A stretch of 64,000 bases of DNA. It comes from Blepharisma stoltei (lineage: Eukaryota > Ciliophora > Heterotrichea > Heterotrichida > Blepharismidae). The translations under genes and the position numbers were made by a program. The DNA lies in the NCBI GenBank assembly GCA_914767885.1, contig CAJZBQ010000030.1, positions 496,001-560,000 on the forward strand, in the 5' to 3' direction. Position 1 is the stretch's first letter. Each line of letters begins with the position of its first letter. The notes beneath the pieces are model-generated. The model was not told the origin of the DNA. It saw nothing but the letters and a program-made list of their open reading frames with translations, and did no database searches. Below, in pieces: positions 11,701-26,800 of this stretch.

Positions 11701-12698
11701 TTATATTCTATAATTAATTGGATAAAGATATAAACACTAATACAACAACTTTTATATTTATATTTATTTTAAACATTAATTAAAGCTAGCTAAATTATAT
11801 ATATGCAGAAATCCGATATTTTAGAGTTATCATAAAAATTACTGATTATTTTGCATAATGCAGAAGCCTATGAATTTTTAATAATTCTGCTGCAAATAGC
11901 CCTACAAACTTTTGCAATTTCCTTCAGCTCATTTCTTTCTTTTAAAAGCTCCTCGTACTAGATTATTTTAAATGAATTAAATATGGAAATATATTCTAAA
12001 AAAGTTCACCCTTTTATAATAATTATGCCCACTTAATTTAACCTAATTTACTTGCTTGACCTAAATTCTACGAAAAAGTAGATAAGATATTAACCACTAC
12101 CAATCTAAAAGAATATCTCAAATTTAAAATTAATTTAGTATTAATGCCATTTTAAAAAATTGGTGTCTTTGTTTGTCAACTTTGTTCGCAATTATCAAAC
12201 ATGCTTTGGCATCCCACTTTTAACCCTTACTGGTATAGAGATCCAGCTCGTCCCTTTAAGAGAGTCCGTTTTGGTTGCTCAACTATCTATTACATTTATT
12301 CGCAAAAGAAATCTATACAGGGGTTGGGCTATAGACATATTAAATGCTATTGGATTTAGCAAAAAGGTTGAGCTTCATAAAAGGCTTTCATTTTCAAGCT
12401 CAAGCAATTTAATTAAAAAATACCCGCATAATAAATCGCATACAATAAATATAAGCTTTCCTCAGAAAGAGATATATCAATTAGGAATAAGAATATATGC
12501 CAACAAAGGAGTGTATCTATATGTATGTCTTAGATACGGGCTTTTGCCATCAAGCACATATTTGGCACTATCTGAATATACTTGATAATCCAAGTCTGTA
12601 TATTTCACGTCCATTGTCCTATCTTGCCATTCTCCATATACAAGAAGAAAGATTCTGACTACAATAGATGCAATAAACAAGCTATTTCTACCTATCAT
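8733..12698 (-). CDS. PIGM: GPI mannosyltransferase 1 (PIG-M)
   Basis: ATG at 12696-12698, TAA at 8733-8735; 370 residues once two insertions (9823-12331 and 9120-9463) are removed, close to yeast Gpi14/human PIG-M. It adds the first mannose to the GPI-anchor precursor in the ER lumen. Seen: N-terminal membrane helix, the lumenal DXD-type motif in '[18 protein letters not shown]', then '[21 protein letters not shown]', '[16 protein letters not shown]', '[17 protein letters not shown]', '[19 protein letters not shown]', '[18 protein letters not shown]' and many hydrophobic helices. Eleven or so Trp residues are TGA-encoded. Both junctions fall inside strictly conserved motifs (N-M-S/T-R-G and L-T-Y/N-F-S), which validates the deletions. 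Confidence 0.95.
9117..9478. mobile_element. SINE-like insertion in PIG-M with 18-bp duplication
   Basis: Direct repeats 9117-9134 and 9461-9478 match at 16 of 18 positions ('AT.GTATGTGA.ATATAG'). The body contains 'CTTAAGCGGAGCAC', 'TTATCCACTAGG' and 'GACGTCACCATTTTA', shared with the copies at 15.5, 58.6 and 62.5 kb. Deleting 344 bp restores PIG-M. Confidence 0.85.
9823..12331. mobile_element. 2.5-kb IES with long TIRs in PIG-M
   Basis: TA-bounded (9823-9824 and 12332-12333). The two ends are inverted repeats recognisable over about 150 bp: left 'TATTGCCCATACTTTATG', right complement 'TATAGCCCAACCCCTGTA', then shared blocks such as 'GTAGATTTCTTT' and 'AAAGGGACGAG.TGGATCTCTA'. No transposase-like ORF is visible. 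Interior includes a tandem array at 10690-11690. Removal yields the canonical PIG-M motif 'NMSTRGSSDS'. Confidence 0.92.
10690..11690. repeat. tandem array of a ~190-bp unit inside the PIG-M IES
   Basis: Six degenerate units begin near 10690, 10881, 11073, 11261, 11456 and 11624. Each starts 'CAAAACGGCTGATCAATTTT', followed by 'GATTCAA..ATTCCAATTTTAT', 'TTTTTAGCTTCGGAGGATG' and 'ATATGAAAT.ACCTATAG'. Spacing is 168-195 bp, nucleosome-repeat sized. Confidence 0.9.
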
Positions 12699-12855
12699 AC
12701 TCTTTGATGGTATATAATAATTTTTTCCTATTTATTTTTCTGATTTAAGAAATAGTAGCAGATAAATCTTGTATCAGCTAAAAAATATTTATTTAAAAAA
12801 TAATCAATATATATTTTTATTATATCACTTGACGAATAATAAGCAAACTAATAAA

Positions 12856-14643
<1,788 letters not shown>

Positions 14644-14810
14644 ATAAAAGTCTAAGCTAATTTTATAGAGATAGGATAAGGCCTTTATTTTGTCTAAAGA
14701 CAGGTGTATTCTAAATTATAATTTTGTTTAAAATTCAAGCATTAGATAAAGTAATAATTATAATTCTTTATGAATCAAGCTAAGGCCAAATATTTACCAT
14801 ATCATATAAT

Positions 14811-17800
14811 ATGGAGGCAGTAGGACACAAAAGACAAAAAATCGGAAATTTTAATTATACACTTACACCTACTGTATTACAAAATCTTGCTGACCTTGAG
14901 CTTTGTTTAAAGACGAAGTATGGGTTATGCTTGATCGGACCTCCTTCTAGTGGTAAAACTACCTTGATTCAGATTTTGGCTGAGCAAAATGGCCATGAGC
15001 TTATAAGCCTTTTCATTGACAGCTCGATTGATAGCAAGACTCTTCTAGGAACTTATCTATGCACTGAGGTGCCAGGTGAGTTTACATGGGTCCCAGGTCT
15101 TTTAACTCAAGCTGCTTTGGATGGGGCATGACTCATATTAGAGCAATTTGATAAGATGCCTGAAGACATCTATTGCCTTTTTTCGCATCTATTAGAAACT
15201 AACACACTACACATTCCAAACAGAGGACAAATTATAAAGCCAGCAAATGGGTTTAGACTATTTGCCACAGCTGAAAAAATGCCAAGCCAATATAATCTGT
15301 CTAATTGGCTTACACATCATATAATTCCGTTAAACGAAAGTGATTTATTTGACCTAGCTCCTTTAAGAATCAGCAAAAGCGATTTGTTAAGAGATTTATT
15401 AATTAAATGCTTCGGAGCTATGAAAGAAATAAAAGGAAATGAATTGGTAAATCGAGACTGGTTCAAATTGTGCGATAGAGTGAATTATCATGTGAAAAAT
15501 ATTTATGGGGATAGAGAAATGAATAATTTTTTTAAGATTAAGTAAGCTGTTAGTCCTAGACAGGGTCGGGGATTTCCACCTTACATGCTCATTGTCCCGA
15601 TGGACCCCTGCAGACACCCTTCCTCACTGCCGCAGGCAAGGGATTCTCACTACCGATCTTGACTTCCATGATTCCTGGAGCCCTAAGAGCCCATTATCTG
15701 GGTCGAAACTCCCCCAGTTTCTCGTTAGGGAAGATGCCACCTTTTGAGCCCTACTCGAGAGATTTATCGTTCTCTTGGGGTTTTTGCTGGTCCTGCCCTT
15801 TCCAATGATTGTCTCGGAGAAAAAACTCAAAGTCCTAGGGATCATCTCCAGTGCTGAAAAAAACTTACCCCTATATACACAAAGGTTGCTGACCTTCTCT
15901 TTCTGCCCTTTCCCTCTGGACCATTGTGATCAAGAAAAAGGGTCAGGAGGTCGGGTGTTCTGTCATCACCATTTTAATGTATATAAATGAATAATATAAT
16001 CACTGAGAGCTTAAGAGAATTAATATTCCTCGAAGCTATGGGGGTTTTACTCGGAACAAGAGATAAAGCTCAAGCAATAGAGTGCTTAGCTGGATGCTTG
16101 AGCATAGACAAAGAGCATTTAAAAGCATTTTATGAAAACCGGACTATCAGACTAACACTAACTGAAGATTCTATACAGATTGGAAAAGCTCCAGGATTAC
16201 CTACAAGCAATAAACCAAATTCAATTAACTTTGCATGCACTCCTTATACATTGAGGCTGCTCGAAAACTTATGCACTGGCATTGCTAGCTCAGAAAGTTT
16301 ACTTCTAGTCGGAGAAACAGGGAATGGAAAAACAACCATCGTCCAATCCTTACCCCCCCTTCCGTGAGTGAACAAAACCATTAGAAAAATCCCTATTTTA
16401 TGCCCAAAAACCCACCCTCCGTGAGTGAACAAAAATTTTTTTAATAGGAAAAATTTTTTAAGGAAAAAAAAATTTATATATAAGTGATAATTAGTATAAT
16501 GAAATCTCATTTAATTTTAAACAAATTGCTTTTTAAAATATAAATTTTATAAATTAAATTAATATTTGCTTTGTAATTTTTGCAAATTAAGATTTTTTTA
16601 AATTTGGAAAAAAAAATATTTTATAAAATTTATATATAAATTTTTTTAAAAAAAAAAAAAAAATTAACCCCCTCCGTGAGTGAACAAAATTTTTTTGTTC
16701 ACTCACGGAGGTGGGGGGTAGTTAGCAAAACTATTAGGTGCGAAACTATATGTACATAACCTTAGCCAAGTATCTGATCCTTCAGATATTGTTGGCGGCT
16801 TTAAACCTATTGCCGTCTCAACATTACTATCTCCACTGGTATCTGACTATTACGACCTAATCCCAATCATCCTTGACAAACCCAATTTTTCTCAACTTTT
16901 CAATAAACTTCGCAAATCTTTTACACAGCAAAAATGGCACAAAGTAATAAAATACATGCAAATTTCATATACAGAAATCCAAACCCTCCTTCAGAAAGGA
17001 ACTATTTCTTTATCTGCAGAAATCATGCAAAAACTTACAAAGTTAACTGAAGAAACCAAAAGCACCGAAAATAAGCTAAAAGCATCCCATTTTGCGTTTC
17101 AATTTGTAGAAGGGTCTCTTGTCAAAGCATTAAAAGAAGGGTCATGGATTCTTCTAGAAGAAATAAACTTGGCTGAAAACGAAATGCTGGAAAGGCTTCA
17201 TAGCGTTTTAGAAGGCAGAGGAATCACACTTGTAGAAAAAGCTGAAAGCAAAGAAATAAAGCCACATGTAAATTTTAGGCTGTTTGGATGTATGAACCCA
17301 GGAAAACAAGTTGGGAAAAAAGAGCTACCAAGCTCACTAAGGGCTAAGTTTACTGAAATTTGGGTTGAAGAAATGGAGAGATTTGAAGATATAAAAGAAG
17401 TCGTTGTATGATATCTTGAAGGAAGAGCTGATAGAGGCATTATGGATAAAATCGTCAATTTTTATCTTGAAACTAGAAAAATGTGCAGAGAAGGGATGCT
17501 TGAGGATGGTAGAGGGAAAATTCCTCAGTACTCGATGAGAACTTTATGTAGAGCACTCAGGTATGTGCAAGAATTTGGACCGCTATATGGGGTTCAGATA
17601 TCATTGTTTAATGCTTTGAGGATTTTCTTCGAAACAATGCTGTCTCCCCAATCTCGGATTGAGTTCTTGAAAATTGTAAAAAACCTTGACCCTCCACCTA
17701 CAAGAATGCCAAAATCTCCCTCATCAGCACATATAGAACTCTTTGGGTTTTGGCATGAAAAAGGTCCATTACCTGAATTTAATGACCCTAATTTTATTTT

Positions 17801-20800
17801 GACTCCTTCTGTACGAGAATATTTAACACAATTATCCCGTGCAATAATTTTCAAAAATAACGCAATTTTATTAGAAGGCCCCACAAGTAGCGGGAAAACC
17901 AGTATGGTGAAATATTTAGCTGGCTTAACAGGCCATGAGTTTCTAAGGATAAATAATCACCAGCATACTGATATAGAAGAATATATAGGCTCTTATGTTT
18001 CAGATGAAAGAGGCAGACTTATATTCCTTGAAGGTCCACTAGTAAAAGCTGTAAAAGAAGGATATTTTGTAGTCCTTGATGAGCTTAATCTTGCCCCTTC
18101 TGAAGTATTAGAAGCTTTAAACAGGCTTCTTGATGACAATAGAGAACTTTTTATAACAGAAACACAAACCACTATTAAACCACACCCTCATTTCAGGCTA
18201 TTTGCCACACAGAATCCTACTGGATATGCTGGGAGAAAAGAGCTTTCCAAAGCTTTTAGAAATAGGTTTGTAGAAATGTTTATTCCTGAACTGCCTGATT
18301 CTGAACTTATACAGATTTTGGAAAAAAGAGGAAAACTAGCACCTTCTTATGCACAAGTTTTGATTAATGTCATGAGGGAATTGCAAAGGCATCGACAACA
18401 AACTAGAGCATTTTTGGGGAGACAAGGGTTTATTACAATTAGAGATCTATTAAAAATAGCCAATAGAGAGCCTATTGGGTACGAACAATTGGGGCATTTC
18501 ACTTTTGCAGTATTAGGAGAAAGACTGAGAAATGAAGAGGAAAAAGAATTTGTAAAAAGTGTGATAGAAAAAAACTGCAAAAAAATAAAAATTGATATGC
18601 CGAAATTTTATGATGAATACACAAAAAGCGAGAGCTTTCTAATGGATGTTGAAAGGCTAGACGAGACTATTGGAGTTGCAAGAGGACTAAGAAAAATTGC
18701 TTGGAATTCACATATGAAAAGACTATACACACTAGTAGACATGGCAACTAAATGCAATGAGCCTGTTCTTCTTGTAGGAGAAACTGGATGTGGAAAGACA
18801 ACGATATGTCAAGCTTTAGCCTCTATGAGGAACACTGAGCTGAAATGTATTAACTGTCATCAATATACAGAAACTTCAGATTTCATTGGAAGCCTTCAAC
18901 CGATAAGAGATAGAACTACTTTAAATGAAAATGAGCAAGAAGGCGGCCATAAGCTCTTTGAATGGGCTGATGGGCCATTAGTTGAAGCTTATAACTTTGG
19001 CAAGTTTTTGCTGATTGATGAAATTTCTCTTGCAGATGACAGTGTTCTTGAAAGACTTAACAGTGTTTTAGAAATTGATAGAAAGCTTCTGGTTCCTGAA
19101 AAGGGAGGAGAATGCAGCCTTGAAATGGCAGCAGCTGAAGGATTTCAGCTATTCGCAACTATGAATCCTGGAGGAGATTATGGTAAAAAAGAACTTTCAC
19201 CTGCATTGAGGAATAGATTTACTGAGATGTGGGTAAGAGTTGGGATAGAGGAAGTCAACGAAGTGCTGATAACGATTTTAGATGCTGAGAAGACAACATT
19301 CCTTATAAGATTTATTGAATGGTACAACAGTTTTGCAAGGATTCCTTTATCTCTTAGAGATGCTATAGCATGATGTGATTTCATCAAAAATTCTTCATTA
19401 GAGTTTTCTGTTTCTTTTTGGGAAGGTCTGTCAATGATCTTGCTGGATTACTCAGACGATGCGAATAAAGCAAAATGCATGAAATTTATCATTGAAGAGC
19501 TTCAAATCCCAGAGCCAAAAATTGAGTATAATGTTACAGCTACACCTCAGCTATTTGGGATTTCACCTTTTTTCATTGAAACCAATTCATTATCTCTATT
19601 AAGCAACTATTCTTTCAATGCACCAAACATAAAGAAAAGTCTTTATAGGCTATTAAGAGCAATACAGTTGAATAAGCCTATTATGCTAGAAGGTCCCCCA
19701 GGAGTCGGGAAAACAAGTATTGTTGAGTCACTTGGCAAAGTTACAGGACATAAAGTTACAAGGATTAATCTTAGCGAAGAAACTGATTTAATTGATCTTT
19801 TAGGATGCGACATTCCTATAGGAGAAAGATTTGAGTGGTGTGACGGAGTTTTGCTTTCAGCTATCAAAGCTGGAGATTGGGTCATTCTTGATGAGCTTAA
19901 TTTGTGTCCTCAACCAGTGATTGAGGGCTTAAATGCATTACTAGACCATAGAGCAACTGTCTATATCCCAGAAATAAACAAAGAAGTCCAATGCCCTATT
20001 TCATTCAGAATTTTTGCAGCACAGAACCCAGTAGCTCATGGAGGAGGCCGTAAAGGTCTTCCAAAGAGTTTTTTAAACAGATTCACAAAAATATATATCA
20101 GTGAGCTTACAAAAGAAGATTACATCAGAATTATCTCAGACATTTATCCTAATTTAGCTAATATCGACAAAATAGTAGAATTCAATGAAAAGGTAAAGAC
20201 TCAAATCCAAGGACCCTGGGAGTTTAATTTAAGAGATATGCTGAGATGATGCCAAGGTGCTTCAATTGAACTTCTTTACTTCTATAGAACAAAAACACCA
20301 GAACATCGAGAAAAAATCCAAGAAATTTATTATGAAGTATTTGGTTGCCATCTAGTAATTAGCCCAGTCCCTTATTATAGAGTCAACCCTGATTACGTAG
20401 AAATAGGAAAATGCAAAATTCCAAATCTTAAACCCAATACTAATTTAGCCTTTATTCCAAGCCAAATGAACATTTTAGAACAAGTCCTTTTTGCTATTGA
20501 AAAAAGGTGGCCAATTTTACTTGTAGGAGATCATTCAGTAGGCAAAACTTCAATATGCAGGCTAGCAAGTGTTTTGATGAATAAAAACTTATATGAATAT
20601 ACTTTAAGCCCAACTACTGACTCAAGCGAACTTTTAGGCTCATTTGAACAGAATGAAAACGGTAAATTCGAGTGGTATGAAAGCACGCTAGCAAAAGCAC
20701 TGAGAAATGGTGACTGGATTTTATTGAAAAACGCTAATCTTTGTCCTGCGTCTGTTCTTGACAGAATTAATTCATTAATGGAACCAAATGGAAGCTTGCT

Positions 20801-23800
20801 TATAAATGAGCGCGGCCAAGTAAATGGAGAAAGCTATATCCTTAGAGCCCATCCAGACTTTTGTATGTTTATTACTTTTAATCCAAAGCTTGGAGAAGTT
20901 TCAAGAGCACTTCGTAATAGATGCATTGAGATTTCAATGCTTGAGCATTATAACTATATGGACGTGCTCAGAATAACTGGCTCTCATTTCGTCACAAAGG
21001 AGAGCTTTGCTCGTTTAATTAAAAATGGGTTTGGGGAAATTTTGAAGTGGGAAGAACTCAGCCGATCAATAGAAAATAAAGAAAAAAGCTATTCGTTATT
21101 GTTTGGAGATAGCATAGAAGATGAAATGGAGGTAGAAGAAAGATTGATGTTTGAGAAATTAAGCAATATACTTAAATTGCCGATCGAGTCGTATTTAAAT
21201 GAAGACTTAAAGTTTTTGGAAAAGTGAAATGACCATAATGAAGCTAAGGCATGCTTTTTTACAAATTCTTGCTACTTTGATTGCAATGAAAGAGCAAATC
21301 AAGTTAAAAATGGTAGTCTTGCTGAGTATTTTCAAAACATATGAAATGAATACAGCAATAAGGGTATCTCAATAGGCTATTATACACCTCTTTTGAACCC
21401 AATTTGCCCTATCACTCAATATATTCCTTATGAAAATCAAGTTCATCATGCCTTAATGCTAAATTTATCAATTTTCAACCTATCATGGAAGGTGGATATT
21501 AACTTAAAGCAGCAAGTCGACTTATTCCTTTATCATATTGCAAGAGATGATTTCACCAAACACAAAATAATTTCAAAATCAATTATACCAGATGAAATAT
21601 CTCTATCTTATGAAAAGCCTCTTCTTTCGAAAGAGCTTATATCTTCATGAAAACAACGTGTCAGAACATCAATCAAAGCCTGCCCAATTCCTCTTGAAAA
21701 GTTTCCAGCTGTGCTATCATCAAATTTTGTAAAGAAACTAATGAGCAACATAAATTATTCTGAAGAATTCCCTAAAAGAAGAGTGGTAGTTGTATCTGGA
21801 GAAGAGTTTATTGACCAAGAAATCGGACTAATAATGGATAAAGAAACATGCCAAGCTGAGCAGCTGTTTTATATAGAAGAAATAAAAGATTTATATGAGC
21901 AGGTGCTATTAAGAGCATTATCAAGAATGGTAGACTCATCTTCACTCACTGATTTAGATGTCATTCAATTTTTGAATAATGAGTATATACCAACTTCTCT
22001 ATTAAAGCCTTTATGGATATTGAGGTATAAGGTAGGGCTTCCTTTTTCTATCAGAGAAATCGCTTTACCTATCTTGCAAGCTCCAATTGTACCAGAAACT
22101 GATTTTCTGAAAATATATAGAGATTCTAAAGAAACAACAATTTTCAATGCTACCAAGCATTGGTTTTTAATTAGAACTCTGCTGAAATGGCCTCAGGTCA
22201 AGTCATCTCTAGCAATTCCCAATTCGTATTTAGAGCTAGTATTTAATGAATTGACAAATAAAATTGAAGGCTCAGAGCTAGAACTATATTTCACTAAAAA
22301 TGAAAGCTATAAGGCTGTTGGTCTTGGGCTATGGCTTTATAAGCTTTATAAAGGCTTAATATGTGATCCTTCAGAGCTTTATAAAGGCTTGTCTATTGAT
22401 TATCAGCAAATGCAGCAAGAAATGGCACAGAGAGTTGAGATAAGGCAAGACTACAGTGCTTTTCGATATGGGTACAATTTTGATATTCCAATTATCACTT
22501 TCTATTCGCAATCCATCCAGCAGCTATCACAAAAAATAAATAAAGCTGAGCAAAATATAATACCCAGGCCAGCAAACTCAGCAGATATTATCAGTTATAT
22601 TACCAAGCTGCCTTCTTATGAAAGACTTTCTCAGCTTGTTTCTCACAACTTAACATCTTTGGAAACTGAAGGAACTCGTTATTTATTTGACTTATTGCAA
22701 TCTTTTCTATCAACACTCATATCATACCAAACCATTTTCCCTGACCTTTGCTCTCCACTGTTAGAAGCATTGCTTCTTATTCAATATGGCTTAAAATCTC
22801 TTTCAATTATTCCATCTCCTGAATTTATCTATCCTTTTACTTTTTCAAGCATGCCAATTTCTCTTCAGTCCTCTCTTATTAAAGGTCACCTGTTCTATGA
22901 CTCTTCATTCCTTCCTGAATTTCTAACTACCCCTCGTGTGAGCTAACAAAAAAAGTTTGTTCGCTAAAGGAGGGATTAATTTTTTTTTTAAAATTTATAT
23001 ATAAATTTTGTAATAATTTTTTTTTAGAAAATTGCAAAAATCCTATCTCGCAAATTTAATTTATAAAATTTATGTTTTATAACAATTTCACAGAATTAGT
23101 TAGAGATTTAATTATAAAAATTATCACTTATATATCAATATATTTTTATAAAAATTTTTGTTGATAACTAAAAGAGGTTTTTTGCATAAAATAGGGATTT
23201 TTTCCAATTTTTTTGTTCGCTCACGGACGGAGGGGTAGAGTAAGGCTTATTCTTGATTTAACTGAAATCAAAGAATCTGAAGAGCCAAAAAAGCTAAAAA
23301 TTGTTAAAACTACTGACTCCTCAAATCTATGAGTAAGCAAAATTATTGAAAAACCCCTAATTTTTAAAAAAATAAAACTTCGTGGCGAACAAAAATTTTT
23401 TTAAATATTTTGATATATCAATGATTGATATATAAAGCTAATTCCGTTGAATTTTAAACAATCCGCATTCATAAACAAAGATTTTATAAACAAATTATTT
23501 TTCCTTCGAATTATTTTACTCGCCTACAGATCGTGGGAGTGAGCTTGAAACTGTTCATACAATTGGTGAGCAGACAAGAGAAGAAAACATTAGAGAATAT
23601 GAAGAAATTGAGAAGAGAGAAATAGAAAAATTGTTCCCAAAGTACAGAGATGAAAGGGCGTGGATACCTGTTGAAATGAAGAAGAGGAAAGAAATTATTG
23701 AAGCCTGGAAAGACTGGGAATTTGCATGTGGGACGAGGGATAATGAGCTTAAAAAAAGGTTTTTAGGGCTGATCAACCCAGAAATTGCAGGAGTTTTCTT

Positions 23801-26800
23801 AAGCAAACCTTTAGAAATCCACTTAAAAAATTTATGCAATGAATTCGAATATACCCCTGAAAAAGAAGCATACAATTTCTATTTAGATCCAAATCCAAAA
23901 GAAGCTATGGCAGCTTATACACCTTTAGTGAAACTTATTAGCAAGCTAGCAGATTTTCTTAAATTATTCCCAGACCACGAAATCCTTATCCCCTCCATGA
24001 GCGAACAAAACATTGGAAAATCCCACCCTTCGTGAGCAAACAAATTTTTTTTTTAAAAACATTTGATGTAGAAGTGCTAATTATTAAAATGAAATTCCTA
24101 GCTGATTCTGTTTAATTTTAAATAACTTGCATTTTAAACATAAATTTTACAAATTAAATTAATTTGCTTTCCAATTTTTGCGAATTGAGATTATTAAAAA
24201 AAATTTAGAATAAAATTTATGTATAAGAACAAATCAACCTTGGGGGAGTTAAGGAAACTCAGTACCTTGCTTATAAAGTCCTTTCTCGACCGCTTTTCTC
24301 AACGCCTCTAATGCAGCTAGTTTCAGGATTTGACAATGTTCTGAAACTAGCCCACGATTGGGAAGACTATACAGGCTCAGAATATTCTCTAAAATCAGAA
24401 CTTCATGAAATTTACGATTTGCTTAAAAGATGGAGAGAAAGTGAACTCCAAAACTGGGAAGGGCTACTAGAGGCTAAAAAGTCAGAAATGATAGGACAAG
24501 ATGCCAAGCTATGGGCTAGGCTGTTTAGAGTTCTTTATGTTGAAAAAGTTAGAGGGAAAGAACTTTATGAAGCTCTTGAAATGTATATCCGGTCATCAAG
24601 TTTAGGATGCTTCGAAAACAGGCTTAGAGTGCTGAAACTATTTGAAGACAAAGTAGACGCCGACCAAGTCCCATCTCTTCACCATATTTATGCATTTTAT
24701 ACCCAATTCCAAGAGCACTTCAATAAGACTATTGATTTTTATTTAGAACCTATAAAAAACAAGCTTAAAGAAATCGTAAAAATCGCCAGATTTAACGTCT
24801 CAAACTATCATGCATGGAGAGAAACTGCATTCAGAGCTCATAGGCAGCTGAATACCTTGATAAAAAAATACAAAGATGTGCTAGTCCTTAAATTCGAAGA
24901 CGAAATTTTGAGAAAAATCAGGCAGGACTATTCAGAAAGTATCTTAGAGAAGCCTATACAAGTTCTCGAGACTGCAGAGCCTGATAATGTATTTGAGGAA
25001 CTTTCATTAAGAATTTTCGAGAGGATTGAGACTATTAAAAATATAGAAAATGAACAAGGGATTAAATATAGGTCTTTAATTGATTTATTGAATAATTTGA
25101 AAGAGCTAGGATTTAGCCAGTTTTACCATTCAAAAGATACAGAAAAATTGTCATTCAGTGAGCAGCCCGTAATTAATTATTATCCAGAAGAGTTGAAAGA
25201 AGTGATTGGCAAAGGAGAAGAGTATTATTATAGATGCATTGATAAATTGACCATTCTTCATTCACTTATGGGGATTAATGATATAATTAAGCTAGAGGAT
25301 AAAGAAAAATGTTTAGGGTATGCAATTTTTATTATGTATTCTTTGATTGAAGCAAGAAGAGCACTAGCTAGCTCTTTAGAAACTTATAAGGCTTATGCAA
25401 AACTGAATAATGAAGAAATGAAAGTAGTCTGCCAAATTAATGAAGTAGTAAAAGAAGCTGTTCTTGAAAATCTTCAGTTAGAAATAGATCAAGATACTGG
25501 CTTCAAGATATCATGCTTTAAAGTTTCAGGCACTATGAATGATCTATCTTTATGCAAAACTGCATTAAGCCAGTTCAGACATTAAAATGGCGTAGTGAGC
25601 TACCCCATACTCTTAAATCCTGTAGCTGGCATCTCACAGGGTGCGCACATGTAACTTGAGGAAGGAAGGATGACGTTCGGTAATGTGTATCCGGCCAGGT
25701 TTTGCTTGCTTTGGCGAAGCGCAATGTAGGGTTAGCTGAACGCATGCTTTACTCAAATACCAAGATTTTGCCTTAGAGAGGAATGGAGCCAAGAGCTGGA
25801 AAGAGATCTCCCATTAGTGTCATTGGTGTTTATCCTGGCCACGGGACTGTGGGCTTCGGATTTCCATTTTGCAGAAATCTACCAGAAAACTCAAAATTTT
25901 GAATTTTCCATGGTGGCAATCTTAGTTGGCGAGGTGACATAGCTCACTCAACTACCATGAGCGAGTGCAGGCTCTTTTCGAGGAGGAGCATCCTTTTTAA
26001 GGTTTTCTAAAACTGGCAAGCAGGTGAATAGGGCTCTATGGATAGGGGTAGTCCTTCGGTAATTGCAGGGGCTCCTCAATAACTCTAATAAACGTAAAAA
26101 CTCAATAAGCCAGCTTTCAGAAATTCCAAAATATTCAGAAATTGCTTCTAGCCTCTCAGCAATTCTTCCGGAGCCGCGTTCGATTCCGAAATACTTACTC
26201 CCCCTTCATGAGTGAAAAAAAAATAGCTCAGGCTTAATTTTATTTTAAAAATTAATATATAAATTTTATAATAAAATGTTGTTTCGAAATTTAAAAAAAT
26301 CCATTTCTGCAAAAATTGAGATAAAAATTAATTTAATTTCCGAAATTTTATGTTTTAAAATGCAATCTTAATATTAAACAGAATTAGCTAGAGATTTCAT
26401 TATAATAATTTATATATGGATTTTTTTATCATAAAAAATATTTATATTAAAATATATTTTTGTTCTTTTATCCAAAAAATAGGGATTTTTCCAATCGTTT
26501 TGTTCGCTCACTTATGAGGGAGTTAGAAAAATCTGAAATTCCAGACACTTATGTTGAGGATCTCACTTCTTATCCTTTGCCAGCTATATGCTCTTATTAT
26601 AAAAGTCTTGGAAAGCTCTTATACATTTTAATCTCAATATTTTCCAGTCTTTTTTCAAAAGGATTTTGCGGCTCTGAAGAAGAAGAAGAAGCAGGTGAAG
26701 AGTCAGGCGAGCAGTTAGTTGAAGGGACTGGACTTGGAGAAGGCAAAGGAAATAAAGATATCGGAGAGGAATTAATTGATGAAGAACAGTTCCAAGAACT

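Noticed and set aside
12160-12585. 141-codon plus-strand ORF with hydrophobic content
   Set aside because: It overlaps the PIG-M first exon on the opposite strand and the TIR of the 2.5-kb IES; no family resemblance.
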